DNA of 64,000 bases from Diphasiastrum complanatum (GCA_029204225.1 MU832546.1:2501-66500); one strand, 5' to 3'; shown: positions 35,896 through 47,927, numbered from the stretch's first letter. Notes: generated by a model not told the origin, from the letters alone. Numbers and translations are program-made.

Positions 35896-36363
35896 TATGA
35901 AATCCTCAATCCAAGGATCCTATTCTAAGCATGCCAATTACAAGCAATACAGGAGAACCTGATGGGGGCTAGATCGACGGATCTAGCCCCCAAGCTATGG
36001 ATCAATCACTCAGAGAGGAATGAGACATCACACCAGCAGCATCCTGCCACCGGTTATGCTATCAAGCATACACTAGTGAGAGACCAGTAGGTATACTTAT
36101 ACCCTCCAAGGCCCATGCACCACTAGTAGTGCACTGTGACACCTCACTGGACACCTCTGCAGCCTATCTGGGCCATGTCATCCAGTTCCCCAATGACTCA
36201 CTAATAGACCCATAGCAATCCACCATCAAGTGTTTAGGCCTACAACCATTAATTATGACCATGTACACATAAGGGCCCCAATTCCCTTATAGTCACAATT
36301 AACTTACGGGTTGTTGGTCGACCGGTCCCTAGCGTGGACACGCTACCAATCATGGGCATGACA
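35896..36363 (-). repeat. 5' LTR of element C
   Basis: 468 bp. Followed on the minus strand, after one base, by the tRNA-iMet-type primer-binding site. It ends gggcatgaca next to ATGAT. Confidence 0.92.
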
Positions 36364-36983
36364 ATGATCATAGCTCTCATGTGATTTTAGGCACATGAGC
36401 CACTTTCTCCATCAAGAAAGCTCTCAAAGAGAAGCTCCAAGATCTCTTAAAACTCAAAATCACAAAATGAACAATAGCCTCCAAATTTAGCACGACCTCA
36501 GCTATTTATAGTGGTCATTTGTGCCTCTACTATAAGTTTGGGGTCTTATTTGGCTAATTTGGGCCTTACAACCATTATTACAAGTCGGTTATTTGCAAAT
36601 ATAGCGAGGTTGTTCGAGCCGTCTTATTAACTATCCTAATGACTAATTCTAGTCTACTTTAGCTCCATGGCAATATTTGGCAATTCATTAGTAAGGTCAT
36701 GGGCTAATTACATGCAGCGCATGACACTCCCCCTGGTTTAAGCATTTTTGCCCTAAAAAATGAAGACCATATAGCTCTTTGTTGAGTGCCATGCTTCATG
36801 AATCCTTTGGCAGTAGTCGAATCATATTTGGCCACCTTGAATAAGAAACATCTTTTCTTGTATTATTGCCATCTACCGTTCATCAGATTTTGCTGCCTCA
36901 GCTTATTATTGTAGAACAAGGTTGCAACGAGAATTCTTCATAAAGAACCTTTGATCTACAACTGATCCCATAGATTTGATAAG

Positions 36984-37783
36984 TGTTGGGGGTATTCCCA
37001 AATAAAATTGACTAATAAAATGTGTTGCGAGGGCATGGCATCCTGCGCGCATAAGCCCATGGCCCAATGAGCACGCAAGCTTAAGTCGTACATAAAATAA
37101 AATAGACTTGGGCCTTTGAATTAAAATAAAACTAGAGGCCTAAAGTCATTTTTAAACTTAGAGATTACTTTTTAGAGTTGGGTTCAAATTGGGACTCACA
37201 TGAATCTTGTGAATTTCAATGTACTTTTTGTGGACCCTTGGATCAAGTTGGGTCCAAGATGAATGGATAGGATCAATGCAAATATTAGCCAATAGCATTT
37301 TGGGGCAAGGGCCTTCCCCATTTTACAAAAGACACCATTTGTACTCTATTTCGATGCTTAATAGAGAGGAGGAGACTCTATCATTTTGAGAGCTCAAGCA
37401 TTCTCATTTGCTAATCACTCTTGCTTATGCTATTGTTGTAGTTTGCTTGTTATTTCCATTTTCCATGCTTTTTGTTTATGCTAGTTAAGGCTTTTCCATA
37501 AGCAATAAAAATGAGCATTTGAGCTAACCTCCATCTCATCTCTCTCTCTTTCTTTCTTCTCCTTCTTCTTCCTCTTCTATTCTATCCTTTCTCTTCACCA
37601 ACAATCATGATGAAGTTAGTTAGGGGAGTAGAGTTAGTGTGAGTAGTGTTAGGGGAAATTAAGATAGACAAAAAGTAGGGAACTAACTAAAAGTAGCATC
37701 TATGCATAGTTAGGTGCCTATCCAGTGAACTAACTTGTTGACAGGCGGGAGGGCTATTACAACGTAGGAACGAAGACCCTACA
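36984..37783 (+). repeat. 5' LTR of element E
   Basis: 800 bp with near-complementary ends tgttggg and ccctaca. Contains a CT-rich block and, near 37,380, the region corresponding to the R/U5 start. Confidence 0.9.
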
Positions 37784-37784
37784 G

Positions 37785-37801
37785 TGGCGCCGTTTCCAGG
37801 G
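37785..37801 (+). other. primer-binding site of element E
   Basis: tggcgccgtttccaggg, a close match to the common gypsy PBS tggcgccgttgccgggg, one base after the 5' LTR. Confidence 0.85.
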
Positions 37802-38151
37802 ATAGGTTTCCACTAACTAGTGTAGTTGCATTTTAACTATTTTCTTGCTTTTTAGTATAGTTTTAGGTAGATTTTTGGGAGTTTAGAGATAGTTTTCTGT
37901 ATTTTTTTGTGTTTGGACTGTTCACAGCTAGCATAGGAGGTGTGAGAGGGTAGAAGAGGCCCTGAACAGCCACTAAGGGCTTGAAACCCAAACCAACCAG
38001 CAAAAAACTCAAAAAAAAACACACCAATATGCATTTTGGAGAGAAAACAAGCCTAAAATCCCATCAAATTTTTATATCTCCAAAACCAGTGTGAACTAAT
38101 CCTTGCATGACTGGCAGCAACTCCAAGGTACTGTCCCAGACCTGCATAGAA

Positions 38152-38896
38152 GCCTGCGAGAGTTAGTTCCAAGCATATTGCAAAAATCAGAGAAAAATCA
38201 TAAAAATCTCAAAAAAAACCCTTGAAAAAATCCAAAAAAAATTGAAATCTTCACCAAAACTCTCGCAGACCTCTTTGAAGTTCCATCTCAGTGAGACCAG
38301 GACACAGAGAAGCTTGTGAGAGTTAGTTTTATGTCTGAGTGCCTGTGCAAGAGTTCCCAGTGAAAAAAAGATGGGAAAGTACTAGAGAACCCTCGCAGAC
38401 ACCAAAAATTTCAGTTCCAGTGGGCAAGAACTCTCGTAGAAGATTCTGAAGTTCCATCTCAGTGAGACAAGGACACAGAAAAGCCTGCGAGAGTTAGTTC
38501 GACTCTAGTGAGTATAAAATTGGATTTAAGTGCCAAAAAATCACTAAAAATTAAAGATCCAGCAAATCCTTCTAGTAAGAACTCTAGCAGACCCTCTCAA
38601 TCAATTCAAAATGTTAATTTTTATCAATGATGAAGACTGCGAGAGTTAGTATTGAGATCTGGTGAAGATCAAACCAAAATAGTGGTTCTGGACCCTCGCA
38701 TACATTGAAATTTTCACTTAGTGCGAGACTTAACTCTCGCAGAGATTTCCATAGTGAGATCTTACCTAGATCCAACTATTGTGACCCTTGAGAGAGCTAC
38801 TTCCCAAAGATCTGAGAGATATCAAGTTTTTTATCTGCAAAAATAGCTAAGGAAACCTTGCACAACCAACCCTCGCACAAGAGAACCCTTGCAGAC
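38152..38896 (+). repeat. array of alternately oriented ctgcgagag / ctctcgcag motifs
   Basis: The element E leader holds about eleven exact or near copies of a ~10 bp motif in both orientations. Forward-type (tgcgagagttag) copies are near 38152, 38312, 38483, 38636 and 38721. Reverse-type (ctctcgcagac) copies are near 38258, 38389, 38429, 38580, 38693, 38732 and 38871. Part of this comes from a 171 bp direct repeat starting gaagttccatctcagtgaga (about 38,278 and 38,449). Neighbouring opposite copies can pair over 10 bases in RNA. No long ORF crosses it. Confidence 0.8.
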
Positions 38897-39037
38897 TAGA
38901 TCATTGGAAAAATCTGCATCAGATCCAACTACTGTCAAAATCCCAAGTCAATCAGTGCAAGGAGTAAGAAGTTATCAAGGAAAAACCACTGTACAAGGCC
39001 TAAATTTCACTTTCGGCCGATCAGATTGATCAGATTC

Positions 39038-39320
39038 TTAAAGATCCAGACTGCATTTCACTGTACAAGGAAGATCCAACCACTGGTATGCAGTTGGAGG
39101 TTCAGGTATATCCATGACTACAAAAGTGATCACAAACTGCATGCCTGCTATTTTTACAGGGATATCAACAACTACACCTTTTGGTTTCACACATGATTGA
39201 TCCTGATGGTGAATCTTGCTGGCTTCAACCCTTGTAAACCCCACTTTTCATACAAAGTAGTGGAGATCAACTTGACACATGATCCTCCATCTACTATTGC
39301 TGCCTCGTCCTCGTATCTTG
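39038..39320 (-). pseudogene. gypsy protease fragment, inverted
   Basis: The minus strand encodes the same protease as 38-397: YEDEAAIVDGGS, ISTTLYEKWGLQGLKPA, DQSCVKPKG, QFVITFVVMDIPEPP. It is antisense to element E and abuts, at about 39,325, a sense integrase piece of the same family, so an inversion/deletion junction lies here. Confidence 0.85.
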
Positions 39321-39325
39321 AAAGC

Positions 39326-39950
39326 TAGACCTTATCAGTTGATTGTCGGCCAGTTGTATTGAAGAGGTCCAGACATGATTCTTCGGCGATGTATTCTCCC
39401 TCATGAGGCCACCCAAATCATTTCACTTTCACATGAAGGCATGGGTTCGCAAGATCCTGCAATCAGGATGTTGGTGGCCAATGATTCATAAGGATATGGA
39501 GGAATACTTGAGAAAGTGCGATGTGTGCCAAAGGGCGAGGAGACCAACGAGATTGAATTATGACCTACTACACCTGGTCTTAGCCCAAGCACCATTCGAA
39601 AAGTGGGGATTGGATTACATCGGTCCAATTCACCCTGAAGCAAGGAGTTCCCAGGCTCGATACATAATTGTAGCCACGGACTATCTCACCGAGTGGGTCG
39701 AAGCCAAGGCAGTCAGAGTAGTTGATGCTAGGACCACTGCCAAGTTCCTTTATGAAAATATCATTGTGCGCTTCGGATGCCCGGTGGAGCTAGTCAACGA
39801 TTGCGGAAGTCATTTCTTCAATGAGACCATCAAGGTCTTGTTGGAGGAATTCTTCGTGATCCATAGAACCAATACGCCTTATTATCCTCGTGGTAATGGG
39901 CAAGCAGAATCATCCAATAAGATAATGTGTAGCATGCTCATCATCTGCTC
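39326..39950 (+). pseudogene. gypsy integrase fragment of element E
   Basis: From a decayed YQLIVGQLY through CDVCQRARRPT, KWGLDYIGPIHP (first Asp), LVNDCGSHF (second Asp) and YYPRGNGQAESSNK (Glu), ending abruptly after a few further residues at 39,950. The zinc-finger start lacks ~30 bp present in copy A, which removes the HF portion. Sequence 3' of the junction is unrelated to integrase. Confidence 0.88.
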
Positions 39951-40090
39951 ATACTGAACACAGATCTGCGCACTGAACTATAGTTCTCGCCATCTAACAC
40001 TCGTTATTCATAGTTTTTTGTCGTTTCCACACCTTTCTACCTTTTCCACCGTTTTTCCTACTTTTTTGCCCTTTAACCATCACTGCTAAC

Positions 40091-42436
40091 ATGGCCTCCT
40101 CATCCTCTGAAGACTCTGGCACCAAGCAGGTGATCCAGCGTGAAATCCCCTCAGCCACACAGATTTGGCCCTTACACTCTAACGCTCTAATTCAACCATG
40201 GCTTCCGACAGCTGGCCCACTTCTTGAGGCAATGGAATTTTTTCCGGCGCTTTTCCTTTCTGAGATTAACATAGGCCTCGTCCCCACGTTACGCCACCTG
40301 GGATGCGTTGAAGACACGCTTCCACTTCCTGTACCAAGGTACCACATACAAGGTCAGGATTAACGCGAACTCGATGGTCACCGTTGGCATTATGTCCGGT
40401 GACCGTCAGCCCATCTCCCATCGTCAGGCAGAAACCTTGATCAAATCTTTCGTCATCCAAACTGCACCAAAAATCCCAATCCAGACTAATGATGGTTACT
40501 TGAAATTCCATTCCAGACTAACAATGGTTACTTGATAGATGCTATCACGGAACCCGTCATTCAAGCGGCTGCGCATCTGTTGAACAACTTTCTGGTTGTT
40601 TGAACATTTCACAAGGACAGAATCCAGTCCAAGTTGCTAAGTCAGATAGTGGAATCCTTTCTGGCATTCTCTGGCCCCTCAGTTGTGCCATGCGACTGGC
40701 ATAGCTTCATCATTCGAGAACTAACCATCTCCATCAAACCCAATAATTGTGAGCGTATTGCAGCAGGCCCCCTGTTGTGTAGTTTTGCCTACGCACTTCT
40801 CGAGGTGAAAGTGCGCGGCTTCCACCGCTCAACCCTTTTGTCTTCCTTCATGCCGCACACTAACCTCTATCCACCATCTCAAGCATCCACCTCCTCCCAA
40901 CCTACAGTTACTGACACAAGGGCTAGCAAACAAATGTGTGGCGCTGCCTCTTCATCTTCATCTCTAGCTACTACCCGACAACACACCACCACCACCGCAT
41001 TAACCACTCCATTAACCGCTGCCACTTCTTCTTCCGTGCAACCCTCCACTCCGATCTCTGTTGTCACTACCCCTCTTTTTGTTCCATCCACAACTATTTT
41101 TGTTGCCATCCCCATTTTCTCTATTGATACCGCTCCCATTTCTGTTCCATTATCCACTACTCCTTCCATCACCATCGCATCCTCCATCACTCCTGCCGCC
41201 ACCGTTGCTCCCCTCACGTTTAATCCCTCTGATTCTTAGTTGTCTCCAGACACTCTGGCATGGATGCAAGTCATCAACTTTTCACCCTCACGCCAGACCA
41301 TTTCTGCTCCATCCTCACCTTCCGTGCTCCACACCACACTCCAGTTTCCCTCTGTTCCACCCATCCTCTCATTTGGACAAACCGTTCTTACCCCCGTTTC
41401 CACTGTTGCTTATCAAACCCCACCTGTTTTGCCACTAAAGGTTGTCAAGGGCAACCAACCGTTGCCTGATGATGCATTTGTTCAAACATCGCCAAATCTT
41501 TATACCATCGCCAGATTGGGCTGATCCCACTGCCCCAGATGACATCAGATCCAACGAGAACCTGATTGAAGACGATGACGACGGAGTTCCACAAGTCGTC
41601 GGGGCCGATACCAAACAAGCCCCTATTAGTGCCAGTGTACCGGCTGCTCCAACCGACTTAACGACAGCATATCAGACTTTGGGCAAATACATCCTGGAGG
41701 CGGTAGCAGCCAAGGCTATTTTGGAAAGCAGGGTACTACACCTGGCAACAAGCAACACACAACTGCGAGCAGAACTCATAAAGCTGCAGCACGAGCTAAT
41801 TCTAGCTCAACAACATGAACAAGAAGGGCACCGGGAGATTGCCAAGCTGCAGCATAAGGAGGATGTCCTTAATCAATACATCCAAAGCCTCTCTAAAGCG
41901 CTGACAAAGGCCTCCACGAAGGTGCGAGAGCTTCAATCCGAAGCGTCCCAATGGCTTGCTCCACTCCAGGTGCAACTACAAATTTGCGAAGCAGAGAATA
42001 CGTGCTTGGGGGCAGAAGTCAAAGTCCTACAAAGTGAAAAGCTCACATGGTTAGCTCAACCTGCACCAAACTCAAGGCCGCTATCTCTTTAGGCGTCAGG
42101 TGCAGGTATACAGCCAAACATTAAACAACTACTAGGCAGAGCTCGATAAATATCGGGCAAGCGCAACTCACGAGCTCGCCCAAGCCAAGAAAGCCCTCAA
42201 GGCTTGCCAACAGTACATGGAGAAGAAGACCCAGCCCACCCCCGTGGTGATTCCACTGCCACCCGCTTTTGACGCTGCACATGCCAATACGAGCCAGGAC
42301 CAAAGCCAGCAAGCAATAGGGGGGTTTAGTCAAGATCAAGAGTTCGAAGGCCAAGACCAAGGACCAACAGATATGGGTGCTGAGATGCGAGACCAAGGCC
42401 AAGGCGCAAGTACCAGCCAAAGCCAAGAGGAATGAC
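40091..42436 (+). pseudogene. decayed ORF of unknown family with coiled coil
   Basis: Consecutive open segments in shifting frames (40091-40363, 40308-40535, 40634-41239, 41240-41524, 41442-42092, 42217-42435) look like one broken gene. It starts at an ATG in good context (MASSSSEDSGTKQ). The middle is Ser/Thr/Pro-rich low complexity. It then becomes a strongly heptad-like coiled coil (RVLHLATSNTQLRAELIKLQ onward, ~120 residues) and a Gln/Asp-rich tail. No enzyme motif was recognised. It could be an element gag-like protein or a captured host gene. Position is between the integrase piece and the 3' LTR of E. Confidence 0.55.
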
Positions 42437-42439
42437 ATG

Positions 42440-43292
42440 CAACATCATCTAGAGGTTCGCACACCATATCTACCAGCCGGGCCTTCCGAAGACCAAAGTC
42501 CATGGAGAAGAAAATAAACGAATTCCTAGCAAAGTATTCCCACGAGTCATCTAGAGGCGGCTAGCAAATATCTTTTTCAGCTCAGACAATAAAGGGCAAG
42601 GAGTTGCAAGCATTACCTGCCCTCCAACCACAACCAGAGTGGTGTTAGCAGCTATTTGAAAGAGACCATGCAGCCATCAGGGCCTATGTGACAAGTCCGC
42701 AACAACTACGGGTGAATGCGCACTTCCTGCCATGCACATGACGATCCAAATGGGCGGAATGCGGCACCCCTTTGGACAAGATCACAATTCAAAATTTCAA
42801 TTGGCCAATCATTCCATCAGAGTACGGTTGGAATATGGATGTAGATGCCAGAAGGGCTCTCACCATATTCGCCAATAACTACTTCAACTGCCCTGATCCA
42901 ACAGTCCACGTGGCAGCCACTTACGCCGAGACTTAGAACATTTAATGGGGATTGAAACTAAATGGGACAATTTTCTCCCCCCCATATTTTTTGATCCTAA
43001 TAAGGCGCTAGCTTCTGACAAAGTTGAAGATCAACTGCCAATCGCTCGTGTGTATTACCGAGCTGCCCTTCTTGGCGATCCTGGACACGCAGATTCCATG
43101 CGTGGGTCGACCAAGACTAGCTGACATGAGTCCTCAAGTCCCTTCACACGCCCAAGGACTTGAAGAAATTGGACCGCCTCAACTTTATGGAAGACGTCAC
43201 GGGCTACCTGATCCAACAAAGGCGGGCCAAGAAGACTCTTTATTGAACCGGCAGAGTGCCGAGGGACCGGCACTACTTCAGGCCGTGGGTCC
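42440..43292 (+). other. tail of element E interior
   Basis: Short decayed frames continue in the plus sense, for instance IPSEYGWNMDVDARRALTIF near 42,820. Family unknown. No clear polypurine tract precedes the 3' LTR. Confidence 0.45.
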
Positions 43293-44073
43293 TGTTGGGG
43301 GTATTCCCAACAAATTGTAAATAAATAAAATCAACTAATAAAATGTGTTGCGAGGGCATGGCATTCTACGCGCATAAGCCCATGGCCCAATGAGCACGCA
43401 AGCTTAAGTTGTAAATAAAATAAAATAGACTTGGGCCTTTGAACTAAAATAAAACTAGAGGCCCAAAGTCATTTTAAAACTTAGAGATTACTTTTTAGAG
43501 TTGGGTCCAAATTGGGACTCACATGAATCTTGTGAATTTCAATGTACTTTTTGTGGACCCTTGGATCAAGTTGGGTCCAAGATGAATGGATAGGATCAAT
43601 GCAAATATCAGCCAATAGGATTTTGGGGCAAGGGCCTTCCCCATTTTATAAAAGACACCATTTGTACTCTATTTCGATCCTTAATAAAGAGGAGGAGACT
43701 CTATCATTTGGAGAGCTCAAGCATTCTCATTTGCTAATCACTCTTGCTTATGCTATTGTTGTGGTTTGCTTGTTATTTCCATTTTCCATGCTTTTTGTTT
43801 ATGCTAGTTAAGGTTTTTCCATAAGCAATGAAATTGAGCATTTGAGCTAACCTCCATCTCATCTCTCTCTCTTTCTTTCTTCTCCTTCTTCTCCCTCTTC
43901 TATTCTATCCTTTCTCTTCACCAACAATCATGATGAAGTTAGTTAGGGGAGTAGAGTTAGTGTGAGTAGTGTTAGGGGAGGTAGAGATAGACAAAAAGTA
44001 GGGAACTGACTAAAAGTAGCATCTATGCATAGTTAGGTGCCTATCCAGTGAACTAACCCTTGTTGACAGGCGG
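43293..44073 (+). repeat. 3' LTR of element E, 3'-truncated
   Basis: Matches the 5' LTR from tgttgggggt to gttgacaggcgg, then breaks off about 40 bp before the expected end. It has a TATA-like tataaaag (near 43,647) where the 5' LTR has tacaaaag. Confidence 0.9.
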
Positions 44074-44175
44074 TCACTGAAAAAGAGATTGATGAAACAC
44101 AGAAAAGCCTCAAGTGGCATTAGTTCTGCATGGGTTGACAGAATCCGAGCAATAGACATTCGAAAGTCTTCTTCC

Positions 44176-45492
44176 TCAGTATCTTCCTTGATTGGATGGG
44201 CTATCCAATTCCAGATGCGTCTTTTGTACATCCAGTGTTATAGCCTTATGCATTTCTCCTTGATGTAGGATAGTGGTGTCCATTTTTAACTCCAGAGCAA
44301 TTATTAGAGCCATGCATCCCACATTCGGATTCATCAAATCCCATGCAGTGTAGGGATCTTTTTGGTCATCTGTACACAAGGAATTTGACGGTTTTGAATT
44401 CAATTTCAAAGTTAATATATTTTCCTTGTTGATAGGATTGATGGCATCCTCTAACGCAAGAATATTCAAGGATTTAGCACCAACTCCTTCCATCAATATC
44501 ACATTAGATTCATTCATTGGTAACTCGGTGCAAATTTGCTTCAGATTTTTGGATGCTCTTATTATTGACTTCATTGAAGCAATGTTGATACCAATTTCAT
44601 CATCAAAAAGCTCATTGTTGTATTGGTATTTGAATTTTGCATAAGTGTTATATCGCTCGCTTGATCCATGTTCAGGAATAATTCCATATAGATCATTATC
44701 AACAATATGGTCATAACCACTGATTTGTGGAGTAGAGCATAATTCTCGGCAATCGAATTGTACTCCATGATTTAACTGCAGTTGTAGAAGTTCGCTCGAC
44801 TCATAGTATACCTCCTTATTTTGATCTTGGTCCTGATCATTACAACTGTCGGACAAGACTTGGTCTAGATTCTCAAGTTGGTCTTCATCCACTTGTCCAT
44901 TGGTGCTTTGCTGATATTGATTTGTCTCCGTGAAAGGTAGATCGATATTAAGAATTTTGCTTTCATCCTTGAAATCATCAGCTTCATCAGAAGATTCATG
45001 ATCTTGTTTGCTCAAAACATCTTGATCGATATCTGCCTTTAGCTTGGAAGTTCGTCCTTGGACTACAGGAAACGTTGTTTCATAGAAATAAACAATGGTA
45101 CCCATTTCAGGATTAGTAGTTTGAATATCAATTGGCTATTGTGGAATACCAGCCAATTGTAAGATAGAGTAAAAAAGAACGATCATCTTGTTGTAAATTT
45201 CTTCCCATCTTCGCTCTGACATTTCTTGTAATTGTTGCCATGTTTGTTTCGTTTGTTCGGTACTATCTTGTATGGTAGTTAAAAGTGTACCTAATATCTC
45301 CTTTGTTCCATCGGTCACTTTACTGATAGTAGGGTCTACACTATTATTTGACCATGAATACTGACCCACTGTTGGTGAGTTGATGGCGTTAGACTTCCCA
45401 CAAAATTGGTATAGGGACTGGAAATTGTCGCTCCACTTGCCAGAGTGACATAGGGACTGGAAATTGTCACTCCACTCCCTCCTTAAAATCAT
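44176..45492 (-). pseudogene. element D ORF of unknown function, one in-frame TAG
   Basis: A minus-strand frame is open from 45492 to 45136, ends in TAG, and ten codons later resumes in the same frame at an ATG (45105) for 309 residues. The protein is acidic and Asn/Asp/Gln-rich in the first half (DQDQDQN), followed by a mixed globular-looking part (KSIIRASKNLKQICTELP). No known domain recognised. A 35 bp direct repeat (actggaaattgtc-type) near 45,415-45,475 lies in its 5' part. It precedes the insertion point of E and is the only substantial coding region of D. The stop may be a point mutation (Gln to TAG). Confidence 0.55.
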
Positions 45493-45499
45493 TTACATC

Positions 45500-47340
45500 A
45501 GCAAATGATGTACCCATCAGAGAAGGACCAATCATACTGGTAGGGGCATAGAGGGAGCACCCTTCATTTTTGTCAATTTCTTCACTTTCATAGGCCTCAT
45601 AATCAACATTATCATCTTCATTATGGTCAAAATGTTGTTTGCACCACGTTGATGTTGTCTTTTGACTTCTTCAAGATCACAGAATTGATCACTGTCAGTC
45701 TTATTGAGCTGATGAAGTTTTTTTTTTACGGCACTGAAATCCGGGGTCACACGGAGAAGTTATGAGAGTTCAAAGAATTCAAAAATTCAATGTATATAAG
45801 AACTTATAAAAGGGGGAATGGAATCTGTGAAATCTCGATTGACGGAGGAAAGGCATGAGTAACTGATCTCAACCGAATCCAAAGTGAGGCATAGGAGAGA
45901 GAAACTCAACTGAAAAGGAGAGAGAAACTCAACCGAAGAGATATGGTGTTTGAATCTCGCTTTCTAGATGCTAGTGTAGGATTCGGTGGATCATGCTTTT
46001 GGAGGGATATTCTGAATCTGGTTTAAATCTCTAGTTTCAATTTCGAATGAAAGAGGCTCTTGCAGCGCCATAGCTTGCTGCTCCTCTACTTCATCTGCGA
46101 TGCTTGTCTGGCATTGCATCTGATCCAATGCTGGCAAAATCTCTAAGGCCCAAGCGATCTGATATGTTCAGATACTCTCTGCGTCAACTAATTTCTTTTC
46201 TTATCTTTGCACTGATGATCAAAAGAAGATGGTTCTGATGATCAAAAGAAGGGCACTCAGCTTCTTGAAGTCTATGCTATTGAAATCCAAATGTATATCA
46301 ATTATGCTTGAATCTTCACTAACAAATGCTTCAACAAATTTCTCATTCTGTGCAAGCTATCAAGGAGGCAGTCACTGACACTTTCACTGCAGATAGCTAG
46401 TGTATCGCTACTACTGATTTGAATGAAGTAGCAAAGGAAGCAATGATGCTTCATCCTGCGGCGCATGACTGATACTTCTTTCGTTGAAACCGTGATAATA
46501 GATTTTCATTCAGTACACGATGAGCAAGATGACACAAATGGAGAAATTGAGGAGGAAATATAGAGTGGAAAAAATCCCTTGCTTCGGCCCTTCCAAATGG
46601 ATATGATATGACAAATTTGAAGGAATGCTTGGTGATGATAGGTCCAGGGAGTGCGAACTTCTAGCATGTAATGAAATTGCTAGAGAAAACTGCAGCTGCG
46701 GATATTCTTGACCATTTTGCAACCTGAAATGGGGTAGGGTTAGGGCTGTTTTAGGGCGGTGCAAAGGTAGGGTTAGGGTTAGATTTTTTTTTTATTTAAT
46801 ATTTTTTTAAACAAAACTTCAAAATGAAAGAACTGAAAAAAAATCTACAGAGAAATAGAACTTCAAGAATGAAAGGTTGAAGTGCTTCTCTCCCAAATTT
46901 CCTACCAAAGCTAAAATTTGACCTCCCACACAAGAAATGTCATATGTCTCTCAATTTTCAACTAAATTGGCTGCAAATTGGCTCAAATTCAAGCTAAGAG
47001 TGATATCTACAATCCTATACAATTACAATCTAAAATTTTGGCCAAAAATTCATCTAAAAATGGAGAAAACAGACTGCAAAAACTACAAGTAGCTAAAATT
47101 GGAAAAAAAACACTAAAATGGCCATAACTTGGTCATTATAGCTCCAAATCACAAAATCTCAGACCTCCAAAAAGCTAAAAGAGAGATCTACTGATGTAAA
47201 ACAAGAAACTAAACAAGAAATGAAATCTAATTGGTCAAAAATTGAATCAATACTTGCTGGAAATTGAAAAAACAAGAAAACTAGAACAAGAAACTCTACC
47301 AAACTTAACACAAACCACCAAATCTGATGGGGAAAGGATC
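45500..47340 (-). other. 5' interior of element D
   Basis: Leader and possible further pieces of the D ORF in another frame (45532-45750). Two very short TTAGGG-like clusters near 46,735 and 46,768. AT-rich, no domain recognised. Confidence 0.5.
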
Positions 47341-47344
47341 TAAT

Positions 47345-47356
47345 GCTCTCATACCA
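47345..47356 (-). other. primer-binding site of element D
   Basis: Minus-strand TGGTATGAGAGC, one base from the tRNA-iMet consensus TGGTATCAGAGC, four bases from the 5' LTR. Confidence 0.85.
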
Positions 47357-47360
47357 AAAT

Positions 47361-47922
47361 TGTCATGTGCCAATTTTAGCATTTAAATATCTCATCCATT
47401 CATTAACATCAAATTATAATGGAAATGCAAGAAATCAAGAAAATACTCAAGAAATCAAGAAACTAGACAAAAGTAGAAAAACTTCACCAAAATAGGCAAA
47501 GTAAAATATCATTATTCATGATTATTGATCATTCACAGGACATGGGCCTAATTCTAGAGCATGATCATAGCTCTCATGTGATTTTAGGCACATGAACTAC
47601 TTTCTTCATCAAGAAAGCTCTCCAAGAGAAGCTCCAAGATCTCTTAAAACTCAAAATTACAAAATGAACAATAGCCTCCAAATTTAGCACGACCTCAGCT
47701 ATTTATAGTGGTCATTTTGCCTCTACTATAAGTTTGGGGCCTTATTTGGCTAATTTGGGCCTTACAACCATTATTACAAGTCCGCTATTTGCAAATATAG
47801 TGAGGTTGTTTGAGCCACCTTATTAACTATCCTAATGACTAATTCTAGTCTACTTTAGGTCCATGGCCATATTTGGCAATTCATTAGTAAGCTCATGGGC
47901 TAATTACATGCAGCACATGACA
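47361..47922 (-). repeat. 5' LTR of element D
   Basis: 562 bp with perfect 10 bp inverted ends, followed by the target duplication ACATT. A gctatttatag TATA-like site lies at about 47,698. Confidence 0.95.
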
Positions 47923-47927
47923 ACATT

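Larger units (their letters stand above)
36984..44073 (+). mobile_element. gypsy-type LTR element E inside D
   Basis: LTRs 36984-37783 and 43293-44073 are close to identical, differing by about a dozen bases and a 12 bp indel. The left LTR starts tgttggg and ends ccctaca. The sequence one base after it, tggcgccgtttccaggg (37785), is the tRNA-Asp-like primer-binding site family of Athila/Tat-type gypsy elements, giving plus orientation. The right LTR lacks its last ~40 bp, so no TSD is visible. The interior (5.5 kb) is rearranged: leader array, inverted protease piece, integrase piece, then an unknown decayed ORF. It must be non-autonomous. Confidence 0.88.

Noticed and set aside
38152-38896. 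The alternating motif array as a CRISPR-like or satellite array
   Set aside because: Motifs are ~10 bp, irregularly spaced and in both orientations within a retrotransposon leader in a plant genome.
40636-41438. Ser/Thr/Pro-rich frames as separate secreted or cell-wall proteins
   Set aside because: They are overlapping low-complexity frames inside element E, with no signal peptide or conserved repeat; better read as parts of one broken ORF.
46732-46782. TTAGGG-like repeats suggesting an interstitial telomere
   Set aside because: Only two or three units in two clusters, and the typical plant telomere unit is TTTAGGG; too short to support.
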